Source: Typhlomys cinereus
Lineage: Eukaryota > Chordata > Mammalia > Rodentia > Platacanthomyidae
Length of the DNA stretch: 64,000 nucleotides
Reading direction: 5' to 3'
NCBI GenBank assembly: GCA_023101885.1
Contig: JALPQD010000090.1
Span: 950,598-1,014,597 of the forward strand
In this document: positions 1 to 13,635 of the stretch, one piece after another
How the letters are laid out: each line of letters starts with the position of its first letter
Numbering within the stretch: the stretch's first letter is position 1
Made by a program: the position numbers and the translations under genes
The notes under the pieces: generated by a model
Told to the model about the DNA's origin: nothing
Databases searched by the model: none
What the model saw: the letters and a program-made list of their open reading frames with translations, nothing else

Positions 1-160
1 ACTGCTGGGATAATGCAAATTATATCACATTATATTATATTAGCAAAGTAAGAACCTTGAAGCATATCTAACAAAGAAACATCAAAAATGATGTGAAGAT
101 CACTGGCCAGTTATTTTTTTGTTCCCTATTATGTCAATCAAAAAAAATAGGTAAATCTGG

Positions 161-473
161 GGGCTGGAGAGGTGGCTCAGGGGTTAAGCCTCTGCCTTGC
201 AGGCGGAAGGTCCTGAGTTCGGATTCTAGACCCCACTTATAGATGCCAGGCAGAAGCAGGGGGCGGCCTGCGCTTCTGGTCCTTGTAGGGCAGAGTAAAC
301 AAGGAGGAGGTGGAGGCGGTCCATGGTGGTTCCCAAATTCGCCTGTGGTTCTACACATCTACACATCTACACATACACACACACACACATACACACACAC
401 ACACACACACGCACGCACGCACACACATGTGCACACGCACAATTGAATAAATAAAAATTTTTTTTAAAATTAA
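161..473 (+). mobile_element. B2-superfamily SINE, young subfamily
   Basis: Starts GGGCTGGAGAGGTGGCTCAG (A box), B box GAGTTCGGATTC at 215-226, (CA)n body, tail AATTGAATAAATAAAAA followed by TTTTTTTT. It is flanked by the direct repeat AAAAAAATAGGTAAATCTGG at 141-160 and 474-493, a 20-bp target duplication. Confidence 0.9.
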
Positions 474-1771
474 AAAAAAATAGGTAAATCTGGACAAAAC
501 AAAAATGAACATGAAATTTTATTTGCTGAAGGAGACTGTATCATAACAAGTTTGGATTTTGAAGACAATTACAAAAGTTTAAATGCTACCCTATAAATAA
601 ATGTAGACGCAAAAAGTCTCAAATATTGACTTCTGAACCTACAGTCCAAGTTATTCAAGAAGCTGAAGCAGCAGGACTGCTTGAGTTCAGAGGAGTCAGG
701 ACTAGCCTAGGCATTTAGCTCAACACCATCTCTTTTGTTTTTTGTTTATTTTAAAGTGATTTTCTTTTTTTCTCCTAAAGACAGTAGTTGAACCATGTCT
801 TTCTTTACAAAAGAATGGGTACTGCTCACTAACTCTCTGCCAGATACTTCAACACAAAGCTGAATAAGTTTCACAGGTAACACACAAAAACTACAAAAAG
901 TACTTATTCCTAATGTAAAAATTCTCTTTATCTAAGGGTTAATCCCTTCCTATGTAATAAAGTATGGAAAATGTGTGAGTTGGATAGTTCTACTGTAATT
1001 AATTAGGATAAAATTTCTTTTTGATATAAGATTTTTGTCTATGAAATTGTATAAGGCAACTTTTGTACAGCAGATACAAACTCTTAAACTGCTGAAGACA
1101 TTCATTTTAGAATTTACATACTAATGGGGAAGGAGGGACACAAATGAAGTACACAAGATATATGTAGTATATGTAACAAATGCTAAAAGAAAAGGCAAAT
1201 TGGGCAAAATGAGGGGGGAGCAATTCTACATGAAACAGACAAGACAGGCTGCACCAAGGAGCCGCGGAACAAAGCTGGAAGCATACTCCGCTTACGGAGA
1301 GTATTTTCTGTAACAATGAGAAGAAAAGCAGGACGGGAACCTGATGGGGAACTCAAGAGTTCAGTGTTCCAGGACAAAGTATACAAGGAAAAAAGTCACA
1401 GAAATATCAGAGAGTTGGGTCGCATGGCAGACTGTATCTCAAATGACATGGAAACTATCTGGAGGATTCTAAGCCAAAGGGCTAACATGACCTGACTCTA
1501 CCAGACAGGATGACTTTGTCTGTCGGTCTGAGAAGGGCCAACAAACACAGGCAAAAGTTGTGAGCTGTACATCAAAACCGTAAGAGCTATAGTTTACTCA
1601 CAGATGACCAATGAGAACTTAAAAAGAAAAATCATTCTCATTTACACAAAATAAGATAAAATTTCTCAGTAATTTGTTAAAATGCTCGTCCTACCACAAC
1701 AAATCTACATGATAAAGGGAGCATTTTAAAGCTGTACAAGCAAGATGTTGGACACCTCTTCAAAATGCTCT

Positions 1772-1872
1772 GAGCTCTTTCTTAGGCAGCACATACACTA
1801 AAATTGTAATGAAACAGATTAGCATGACCCCTACACAAGGATGACACACAAATTCATGAAGTGTTTCATATT
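1772..1872 (+). pseudogene. U6 snRNA retropseudogene
   Basis: About 101 nt align along the whole length of U6 snRNA: GAGCTC..GGCAGCACATACACTAAAAT, a GATTAGCATGACCCC block, AAGGATGACACACAAATTCATGAAGTG, and the TTCATATTT end. An A run follows. A short GAGA loss precedes GATTAGCATG, and several C-to-T/G-to-A changes fit old CpG decay. It has an A tail rather than the terminating T run and lacks an obvious upstream PSE and TATA box, so it is a processed copy. It lies antisense in ANAPC1 intron 17. Confidence 0.9.
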
Positions 1873-1934
1873 TAAAAAAAAATGCTCTTTGACTCACTAG
1901 TCTCTTAAGATTAATTTTTTGAGAAATAACTAGA

Positions 1935-2090
1935 GAGCCCAGCAAGATGGCTCAGCAGGTAAAGGCACCTGTGTATCAAACTGGCAATGACCTCAGTTCC
2001 CAGACCCCACATAGTGCAAGTGTCTAACTTGTACACACGTGTTCTATATTCGGTATGATCTCTCCCCCCAACCACCAAATAAAAAAAGGG
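1935..2090 (+). mobile_element. Old B2-like SINE fragment
   Basis: GCCCAGCAAGATGGCTCAGC head and CTCAGTTCCCAGACCCCACAT B-box region, much diverged, ending in an A/G-rich tract. Confidence 0.6.
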
Positions 2091-3183
2091 GGGGGGGGTG
2101 GTATTTGCAAATTACTCATAAAAAGAAAATTTTCAATGAGGCCCAAATATTGGCTATTGTTAAATCATGGTAAGCTACATTATAATAAAAATGAGAAGCT
2201 TTCCACTAGTATCATTTTGACATAAAAAGCAACATCGAAAATGTCTAGAGTGTTATTTTTAAAAACAACAGGCTAATTCCTTGCTATTTAATTCAGCCAC
2301 TTTCCAAACCTTCCTCAGTAGCACATAACTTTCATAAGGAAATAAAAACAGACTTTGAAAATGGATTTGCTAGCACAAGGCTAAATGGCATAATGGCACA
2401 ATTAAGCAACTGCAATAAAAGTGGTGTTCTAGAATAACTTCTTCAGAGTCCCAAGCATTACTGTCCAGGAAGGGATCTCCAGAATCCCAAGAATTTACCA
2501 ATAATAAAGGTACTCTGCTAATAATTTGATAAAAAAAAAATTCTGGGGGACTGCGTAAAGCTTTACCATCACAAGCATTATACTGATGAAAGAACTTCAA
2601 ATCACCTCAAAACATGGTTTTCTTTTTATAGACCAAGAAATACAAATGTAAACCTTCCTGTCTTCAGTAAACAGTATTAAGCTATGTGTAAGAAGACACT
2701 GACTGTCTAGTTTCAGTTTTAATCAAACCACAAGTCTGGGTTCACTGTGTAATTAAGTTTATCAACAAAATCAAAACTACTACGAATCATCCTTTATAAT
2801 GTGGAGTCACTTCTCAAATATGACTGAGAAACTGTCAAAAGTCAGGTATCGTTGAGCATATGTTTATAATCCCGATATCTGTAAGGACAAGGCAAGATGG
2901 TGAATTCAAGTCTACATAGCAAGACTTTTATTCAAAATAAACAAATTTTTTAATATATTATAAAGATTCAAAATTTCTAACTATCAGAAAAAGTTAAGTA
3001 CTCAGTGTTCAATTTATGATGTAAATGATAAACCTTAATATCATTCCAATATTGTAAATAAAGAATACCTAATATTACTAAGTTTATCTGTTAGGCTCTC
3101 TGAATGTTGTATTACCAATTATGCAAGTCCTACATCTATAACAGAATAATTCGTAAAGAAAATAACTCTATTTATTCACTTAC

Positions 3184-3371
3184 ACTTCGGGTCCATGTTA
3201 AGCGGTCCGTGTTGTAACCCATCATGTTCATGAGACAAATCACAAATAAATTCCACTCTGAGTGGTAACTGGGTCCGCCAGGAGCACTGTGGACATTGTA
3301 CCACTTGACAAGCATCTGAACAGCTATTTCTTTCGGCAGGATAAACTTAATTGCTTGCAGACACGTTTGTA
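3184..3371 (-). CDS. ANAPC1: ANAPC1 exon 17 (codons 616-678), last exon in window
   Basis: 188 nt, from QTCLQAIKFILPKEIAVQ through CLMNMMGYNTDRLTWTRS. Acceptor TACTAG. I place the donor at AGT|GTAAGT (phase 0); a cryptic GT two bases earlier is a weaker alternative that would end the exon at CGAA. The next exons lie beyond the left edge. Confidence 0.95.
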
Positions 3372-6300
3372 CTAGTAAAAGTAAACATTAATTTTAGTAT
3401 GTTTCCTATGCATGCACTCTTTCCGAATGGAAAGTCTTTAAATTACTACTATGCAAAAACCAGTCATTATTTAAAAAAAAAAAAACTGTCATTAAAGAGC
3501 CAGTAAGATGCAAGTAATCACATGAAACTTGAATCAATGATGATTTTAACAAGCCTCATTTAAGAAGCTATTTAGCAGTTTATTTTTATTCATTTGAGAT
3601 AAAGTGAGCACATATCCCAGTCCATCTGAAACCATCTTAACATATCAACTATTCCTCCTTCTTTATTATGAAAAGTATAGCACTTTGGACAATAAAGGTT
3701 ACTCTATGAAAACCTTACAATGTGTGTATCAATAAAGTTACACAAAATATTGTTTACACACTTCAACACATATAATATACAATATAGGCAGCAATCAACA
3801 GCAATGCTGAACTAGCACTTACAAGATGTTCTAAAAGAATGTTAAACAACGGTTTATAACTTTTCAATACTCCCAGAAATATCAAATTTCTAAAATGTCT
3901 TTGCTAATTGTTTCAAAAATGGATTAGGGCAAATGTCAAATAAGATATCCCATTCTTAATGATGGAGGGTCATCAATATGAACATCAGTAATAGTTGAGA
4001 GGCAAGGGCTACTGCTTGCTGCGAAAATCAAGAAGTTGTTTTCAGAAGAAAATGACTCCAAACTGCAGTGTTTCTGCATTATTGGATCCTCTTTGCTGCC
4101 TCTTTTCCCTCTCTACCATTACTGTCACTGACTCCATTTCCAGTATATCACCATCCTGTCGATATACTACGTGAGTGTATCTGCAGCAAAGTTCGGAATT
4201 AAATGGCAATGGATGTTAAAAAGTAAAGGGATGGGAAGATGGGTCAGGGGTTAAAACCTTTGCCTCACAAGCAGAAGGACTTAAATTCTGATCCTCAGAA
4301 CTTAAAATGCCAAGCAGATTTGGCTGCAGCCTGCAATGCTGACCTTAGAATGCAGAGCCTGAGAACTTTCAGAGCAAAGCAGTAAGGAGATCAAACAATC
4401 CAACTAATTCTCGATGTCACCCTTGGACCTCCACAGGCCCACAAACTCAAGTGCCCTCTTGTACATATGCTTGCATATGTGCGCACACACATACACAAAA
4501 CAAATAAGTATGTCACTGTTGAACCCAAAATAAATAAAACCAAATGTTAAAAAGAAACCACTTGTAAGAGCAGAAACTATTGCACCAATTGTTTTAATGT
4601 ACTGGCTCTTTCATTATTTTTATGAATTATTTTTGGATTGTATTTTAGCTTAACAATCCAATTGTATTTTAGTCTTAACAATTATCTTTTAGGGAAGCAA
4701 AGAATCTCTTTACAAATTTGGAAAATGATTTGTTTAGACACAACAAAACAATTCCTGTAAAAGTCATTCTAGTCTATTATCTGCCAGTGACTTGCTTTTG
4801 AAATTAACTTTGAAACTAAGATATGTGATGAGCTTTCTTACTGATAAAAATCAACGATTATTCCAAATGCAACAAATCAAACTGAGAACACATAAAAGTG
4901 TGGTCACTCATACCTAATTCAGAGGTGGCAATTTCAGGAATAGTGATCCTAACCATGGAGCCATTGCTTAGTTCCTAGTGAAAAGAATTGAAACAAACAA
5001 GAAAAGATGAATAAAATTTGAGCTTCCTTAGTCTTTAAACATTTCAAAACACGATTTCTAACACTGTTTGAATGTCAAAGCAAAATTTAATAAAATAACT
5101 TTCTCGAACAGAAATGAAAATTTCTAAATATGGTTATTTGCCCAAAAAAGCTTTCAATTATTTTAATAAAAAGAATCTAATTTTTATCAGACACTAAGAA
5201 ACACTGTCATCAAAAGGTACCTTTCAGTAAGAGAAAAATAGCTTTATTCAATATACAATTTAATGAATTACACATGCTTGTTTTCAACAAATTTTTAACT
5301 ATAAAAACCTGAAGTGAAATTAAAGTAAAATAATACAAAATAATAAATTACACATGTATTAACAATCAGATTTTTTGGCTTTCATTTTTCACACAGACTT
5401 TACGCCCTCACACATTTTTCTCTTGGAAGGCTACTGCTCCTTGAAGATACACTTACCAAAGTGACTCTGTTTTGAACAGGATCTCTGACAGAATGAATGT
5501 AAGTTCCAAGTTGCTGAAAAGTACAATCCTCATTGTAGAGAGAGTCATGAAGCTTTGAAGAATCCCTCAGTTCTGGGACTGGGGACAAGAGAACAACCTA
5601 TAGAGAGATATAAACAACAAAGATGAAGAACTTTTTGAACATTGAAAAATAAAGAACTATTTTTCACATATGCTCCAGCGATGATAAAGGACCTTTGAAG
5701 CAAACAACCACACAAGGTGGCTGATCAGAAAGTGACTGATGGTACTGGGAGCTTGGCGGGTGCAGAGAAGCCCTGCTGCCACGCTGCTCTTCCTGCTGTA
5801 GTTATGTGTACTTTCTGATACAGGGAGGGATGAGGTGACATGCTGATAAATGGACGATGAAAGAAGCACCATGGCTAATAAGAAGATAAGGCACTTCTGG
5901 CAATACTTCAAAGCTAGGCATGATTTGAGGCCAGAACTTGAGGATTTAAAAATCCAGAGAGGAAAGTTATAAGGAAAAGCAAAGAAATGCATCATTACTG
6001 AGCAGCATCTCTACAGACAAAATATTTATTTGAAAATATAAGAAAGGTAATTATTTTCTTAACTACAAATAGACAACAAAAATTTCAATACTCCTTTGTT
6101 AGTACAGGTGCTTCCAATCTTAAATTTACAGTCATGATGACTTAATTTATCTGTATAATTCACCTTAAAGGACATCTCAATGGCTTTACCAACACAGAGT
6201 CAATGAGGTTTAAGAGACATCTACTGTATGTCATATCTACTCCAACGAGTCTAAGAAAAAACGCAGCTCCACTTGTCTTGGCTCTAAGTCTGGTAGCCCA

Positions 6301-8716
6301 AGGTGGAGAAATATAAGAACTCCATCAGTCAATGTGCTAAACTATCATTTCCTATGGCTTTACTGCTTAACAAAAAGGGTTTACATAATGCTAAAAAGCG
6401 GAAACCATTTTTACCACACAAGAAAGTGTTCCAAATCACCCAAAACCCTAAGATGCATGTTCCGACTTCCCTTCTAAGGTTGTGCAAGTACACTGACTCA
6501 ATGGGAGACGTTCCATGTTGTACACAGGGCTTAGACGTTACCTGAACCAACCACCAGCATGACCCTTCCCTTTCAACTGTCCCGAAATGCCTGCATGTAG
6601 CACTGAAAGTCTGTCAAATACAGACCACTTTCCTTAGGATTCTGAGCCAGAAAAGCACATCTACTCGAAGAACTCTGAGCCTCATTCCACAGCCCAAGAA
6701 TTATAAAAGCAATTAGTTAGCACACTATAATTTACATCTCTCCAGGCCTTTCTGTCACTCCTGTTTACATGTGTGCACACACAATCAGACCCTCTCTGGA
6801 TATTTTATGCTAACACAAACCTCACTTGAAATTTAATTGACTTATCTATCTTCAACCCCACTATAAACTGTCAAAAACAGATCACAAAAATGAAACTTCT
6901 TTCCTCAAAACCTAATAATGCCCAGACAACTACATCCATAAAATGACCTATTCACCTATCTTCCTTTAAGAACACATAAGATTAAGTGTGATCACCAAAC
7001 AGCTTTTTAATTTTGGACAAGTAATTTCTATACACCCTCTGTGCACCCACTTATGAAATGAGAATCATAGAAGCAGTAAAGCTGTCCTAAGACCTGAAAG
7101 ACTGACAAAAGCACTTAGGACTTAGCATGTAGAAATGCTCAAAAAATTATCTCACTCTCAACCCTGTCTCACCATGGTAAGCTGTTGACTGCAGACTGTT
7201 AAAGAGATAGATACATAGATACATTAGGACTTCAAAGTCCTCCTAGGCTAGAAATTAAGTTTAATGCCAGCCTGGGCTACATGAGACTGTCTCCTGCTTT
7301 CATGCTTTTCCCTGAATGTCCTATTTCACACACACTACAACTTATCCAAAGATCCAGGTCAAGTCTGCCCTGCCTCTGGGAGATGAGGCTTTGATTTTGC
7401 AACATCAATTCATCAGGATATAGATTCCATTCAGCAAATGGTTTCCAGAACTTTTTGTTCCATATTCCTACATCTTGACAATCTATTCTAAATTCTAATT
7501 TCTTATGCAGAAAGCACAACTACTATAACAAAGTACATTATGATATCTCAACAATGTTCAACTCTCTATGCCTTCAAAAAATACCCCACACAACACAAGA
7601 GAGGTCAGAATATGATAATTATGACTTGCATTTCAAAATATTTGTATATAAGTATTACCAAACATTAAGTTAGACATTCAAAGAACTACTACTTGGTCAA
7701 ATTATTTTAAAGTACTATCAACTTTTTTTTTTATTATGTATTCAATTGTGCGTGTATGCATGTGTGCACGTGTGTGTACGTATGTATGTGTGTGTAGAAA
7801 CACGGACAAATTCGGGAACCACCAGGACGCCTCCACCTCCTCCTCGTTTACTCTGCCCCGGATTCACAGGCTCCGCCCTACCAGTACCGGAAACGCGCAG
7901 GCCGCCCCCCGCTTCCACCCGGCCCCGCTTCCACCCGGCGTCTATACGTGGGGTCTAGGATCCAAACTCAGGACCTTCCGCCTGCAAGGCAGAAGCTTAA
8001 CCCCTGAGCCACCTCTCCAGCCCCAGTACTATCAACTTTTGATGAGACTTAATCTATCTCTTACCTCATCCATTGAGCCAAGTAGTTTACCAAGAGGCTT
8101 AGGAGTACTGACGCCATCAAGCGGTGTACTGGGCCGAGGCATTGTATTGGACATAGTCAGAGAAGGAGCTGGAAGTCCAGGAATAAAAATTTTTCCCACC
8201 TTTAAACAATAAAGACATGGGGGAGGGAATTTGTTTTAATTAATATATCACATCCTTCAGTAAAAATGTTTGTATACTTAAGCAAAAATTTCATTGGCTA
8301 TGTCAAAGTTTATGCTTGCTAACATAACTAGAAAACATTCATATTTTAACAATCTTTCAAATCCCACCACCCAACTTTGAAAATTTTAATGCAATTTCTT
8401 TTGTTTAATTCCTTTTTTTTATTACTAAGAAAAAAAATATTGTAGGAAAGCAGAAGAGGGAACACTACTATAGTTCAAATATATAGTGGGGACTGGAGAG
8501 ATGGCTCAGGGGTTAAGATTCTGCATCCCAAGCAGAAGAAACTGAGTTCAGACCCCGGTTCCACATAAAAATGCCAGGCGGAAATAGCCACAGCCTACGC
8601 TTCGTGTGGGCAGAGCCTGGGAAATCCCAGCGTGAACCAAAAAGGAGGTAGAAGCAATTCCAAGTTGATTCCCAAGGTCACCCTTGGTCCTCCACAGGGA
8701 CACAGAGGGCCCTCTG

Positions 8717-8779
<63 letters not shown>

Positions 8780-9039
8780 ATATAAATAAACAAAAATGAA
8801 AAACAAAAAACTATGCTTCACAAGCAGAAGGATCTGAGTTTGGAACCGGAGTCCACGTAAAAACACCAGGTAGAAATGGCAGTGGCCTGCACTTCCAGCC
8901 CTGGAAAGCGAACATTGGAAAATCCAAGAGTGGAGAAAGGAGGAAGAAGCAACCCAGTATGACTCTAGAAGTCACCACTGGGCCTCCACAGGCACATGCA
9001 GTGCCACGTAATAAACACAGACACACGCATACACACATG

Positions 9040-9081
<42 letters not shown>

Positions 9082-11024
9082 AAAATAAGAAAAATCAGCT
9101 GGGCAGATGGCCCAGGTCTTGAAGTCTTTGCCTCACAAGCAAAAGAACCTGAGTTCAGATCCCCAAATCCCATGCAAAAATGCTGGGCAGATATGATGGT
9201 GGCGTGTGATTCTGGCCCTGGAAGGCAGAGCGTGGGGAACTCCAGAGTGATAAGGAAGGTAGAGCAATTCAGGATGATTCCTGATGTCACACAAACTCAA
9301 TGCTCCCTTGAATACAAGTGCGCACACACATACACATAATTAAATTTTAAAAACCTAGTAAAATCGAGAGACTGACAAAGTCAGGATAGAGTCTTTTGGA
9401 GGGAGATGGGAGCTCCAATCAGAAAAGAACATAATAAAGACACAGAGCAGGCCAGACATGATGGCAACATGCCTGTAATCCCAGCCCCCAGGAGGGGATG
9501 GCAGTAGGACTCCAAGAACTAGCCCTCTTGTGTGAGGGCTACTTAGTGAGACCCTGTCTCAAAAAAGAAGTGATATTTACTTAAATAAAAATACTGGGGG
9601 CTGGAGAGGTGGCTCAGGGGTTAAGCCTCTGCCTCTGTAGGCAGAAGGTCCTGATGAGTTCGGATCCTAGACCCCACATATAGACACGGGGCGGACTCAG
9701 GGGCGGCCTGCGTTTCTGGTCCTGGTAGGGCAGAGCCTGTGAATCCTGAGGCAGAGTAAACACACACACGCACGCACGCACACACGCACACACACACACA
9801 TACACATTGATAAAAATAATTAAAAAAAATACTGGTGATACTTTTTTTTATTTTTGATACTCTACTTCTTAACCCAACTAATGGGTACAAAAATGTTTCC
9901 ATCATTACCTATTTCGTAAATGTTGGAAAGATGCAACTAACAAGTATTATATCTAATATAGCAAAACATTGGTACTCACCGAAGCATTTACCTATTATCA
10001 TTCAAAGTTGCTCACTGATGCTATCTATGCTCAAGTTGCCAATGTAACAGTAACGAGTCCTGGCAGTACAGATGAAGACCAACCTACTCAAGAGACTTAA
10101 TTCTCAAGACCCATCTACACAACTGCAAGTAGGAGCACAGCTATTTTAAAATAATGGAAAAAGTCCTACTAAAAGCAAGAAACATTAATTTTTACTTACC
10201 CGAGCCACTCCTGTGTACAGCACCAGGTTCCCATTGCCTTCTAGGACCAGCATGGTATCTATCTTCTAAACACAAAACCAAACAAGAAAAAGAATTTCCA
10301 TTCTGAGCAAATGAACATAACATTCAGCTGAGAAATCTGGTAAAGCACAACCATCAGCGCCTCTCGAAAATGTGTCTATATTTACCTCCACTGGCGCTGC
10401 ATCCTTTGCATGTATGCTGGTGACAGAGCCAAAGATGAGCTGAGTCTTATCATTGCTCTCTTGAAACTTTACACAGCTAAATATTAAAAAAGAAATAAGC
10501 CATGGACAGATTAACCACCTGTATCAGTTTTAAGAGTACTATAATAAAAAAAGAAAAAAGTCCTAAGGGACTAGTGAGATGGCTGAGGAGGTGAAGCACC
10601 TCTTTGAAAACCTGAAGACTGGAGTTTGATCCCTGGAAGCCCACATCATGGCACACATGTGCTGACCTTCTCCCACTCTCCTTCTCTCTCTCTCCAGCCC
10701 TCCCTCCCTTCCTTCTTCCCTTCCTAGCTCTCTTTCCAATAAAACAGTTTTTAAAAAGACGGTCTTGGGCTAGAGAGACGCCTCAAGGGTTAAGACTCTG
10801 CCTCACAAGCAGAAAGAAGGTCCTGAGTTTGGATCCCAGGTCCCACATAAAAACATCAGGCGGAAATGGCAGTGGGCTCCACTTCCAGTCCTGGTGGGTG
10901 GAGACTGGAAAATCCCAGAGCAAAGCCATAAGGAGGTAGAAGCAATCCAGGATGATTCCCAAAATTACCCTTGTTCCTCCACAGGGAAATATAGTGCGCA
11001 CCACGCACACACATAAACATAAAC

Positions 11025-11067
<43 letters not shown>

Positions 11068-13265
11068 CTCTAAATGAATGAATAAAGTTTTTTTTAAAGA
11101 CAGTCTTAAAAGAATATACACTGTATTATTCCAGTCACTTAACATTCTCAAAAGGCAAAATTACAGAGGAAGAGCAATTCTATGCTCACTATGGGTGGAG
11201 AGTAAGATGGATACTGGGAGGACTGTAAATGAATAGCATTAAGGTGTTTTGCATTTTGATTGTTGAAAATGTACACAAATCTGCAGATGTGGAAAAGCTA
11301 TAAAGAACTACAGAAATATATACACACAAGTGAGTACATGTAAAACTACAGAAACCGGAAAGAAAATGTATGGATCGTAAGGGTATCAAGTTCCTGGTTT
11401 AATAATGTCGTACAGTTATATAAGATATTACCACAGGGGAGAAAAAGACTGCAGAGGACAGAGAATCTATAGTTTTTAAACTTTCTGTGATTGATAAATA
11501 TTTCTAAATGAAAAAGCAAGCAAATGGGCAAAAAAATTGAATGAACATTTCCCCAAAGAAAGTAATGAGCAGTCAAAAACTACATAAGAAAATGGTCAAG
11601 ATCAAAAGCATTGGAAAAATACAAACAGAAAACACTTCACATCCCATTAAGATCCTATAAACAAAATACTGATAAAATACTATGTTGGCCACCAAAAATC
11701 ATAGACAAACTTTCCTACATGGTGATAAGAATGCAAAATGGCACAGCATATTTGGAAATAAACTGAGCAATTTCTTAAAATGCTAAACATGAATTTATCT
11801 GTCAATCCAACAATCCCACCACTAGGTATCTGTCTATGTACCATAGACACAAGTGTCAACTGATGGTTGAGGATTTGACCTCTGGGCACGTTTGTCAAGA
11901 AGCAGTGGTTGAGTTAGGTCCTGAGCAAGCCTGCGAGAGCTTGCCAAGATGGAGAACACTCAGCCACGGCACCCAAGCGCAGTCCCTGAGCAGGTGAATA
12001 GCATGCAGGGAACTGGTCAAACAAGTTGGCAACTTTCTATAGACTTGGCTAGACGTGCTGTCTGGCAAGTGAGGATCGTCCCTCTTAGCAGTCCTATGGA
12101 TTTGGTGTGGCAGGTTTTCTCAGCCCTTGGTATTGGTGTGGACTCTCCTGCCAAGCTAAATAAGGAACTGTAACGAGACAACCATAAGCCAAAATAAAAT
12201 TCCTTGTTCTTTTAAAGCATTTGATTGTGAATTTATTGGCAACATGTAGAGTAACTGCAAGCTGCCCAAGAAAAGCAAATGTCCACACAAAGATTTTTCT
12301 CACAGGTTCATACTACACAATGGTCAAAAAGTGAAAACTAATGAAATATCTATCAACTAATAAAACGGGTAAACAGAATGTGGCATATATATATAATGAC
12401 CACTAAATGAAAATAGGGATGAAGTACTCAGAAATGTTTCAACATGACAGATCCTAAAATTTATCATACAAGTGAAAAAGTTAGACAAAATATGCACTAA
12501 GACCCTATTAATACATTAAGACAAAGAATATATTGATAAAGCCTGATGACAAAAGTGCAGCCGCAATCAGAGGCAGGAAGCCCATGCTTGTTGCCTGAGG
12601 TTAGGAATATGAATAAAACTGACTTCAAATGGGCACAAAAATGTTTAAAACTGGAATGTGGCTGCAAATCTCTGTGCATTATTAAAAATCATTTAATTTA
12701 TAATTAAAACATGATTCATGATGCAGAAATTATGTCCCAATATAGCTACAATAGAAAAATACAAAAGGAATGACCAATAAATTATATATAGAGAAATGGA
12801 AAATATATACACTTACCGTAACTGGAGCTGAGATTCCACTAAAAAGCACAAGAACTTCTGCCCACATAAGTCAGTTGTAATAAAGACCTTTGAGGCTTGT
12901 GCATTTTTTTCTCTGTAATAAAATACATTAATACATTAATAAAAACAATGTCAGTAACAGTCCAAAAGACATCTACTTCAGTAACAAATATCTTAGGATT
13001 GGGTAGATGGATCACATTTACATAAAAGCATGAACCCAAGTAACAGCTGGATATGTAGTACAAGCATCTGGAATCCTAGAGCTCCTCGGAGAGATGGAAA
13101 GCCAACTCAGGAATCCCTAAAAGCCTGCAGGCAGCTAGTCTGGCATATGCAGCAGAAAAGCAACAAAGACACTGTGTCTCAAACACAGTGGAAGGTGAAT
13201 CTCCACACTCAGGGCTGTCCTCTCACCTCTACTCGTGTGTCATGGCAGAAGTGCACCCACATTCA

Positions 13266-13324
<59 letters not shown>

Positions 13325-13592
13325 TTTAAAAACAACTTGCAACAACTCTAAAAGCTTCTTAATCAAGCAATATCATCAAGGCACAAACATGTCATGATCT
13401 GTACAACTGACCATCGTTTTTTTTCACCCCAAAGCTAATCTCTCCACTTAGCTGCTTCCTGGTCCCTGTCTCATCTATTATTTCCTTTCTCCTAAACTAT
13501 CAATGCTTTGTCTACTTGGGTATAATCCCATTAGCTTAGTGCCTGATGCTAAAATCATGAGGTATGATAGAGTTAATAGAGCTGAACATGGT

Positions 13593-13635
<43 letters not shown>

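Noticed and set aside
5657..5995. 112-codon minus-strand frame next to ANAPC1 exon 15
   Set aside because: No resemblance to APC1 and not flanked by compatible splice sites; exon 14 joins exon 15 directly in phase.
13265..13322. Microsatellites as CRISPR-like or minisatellite arrays
   Set aside because: Pure dinucleotide repeats with no spacers; most are SINE tails.
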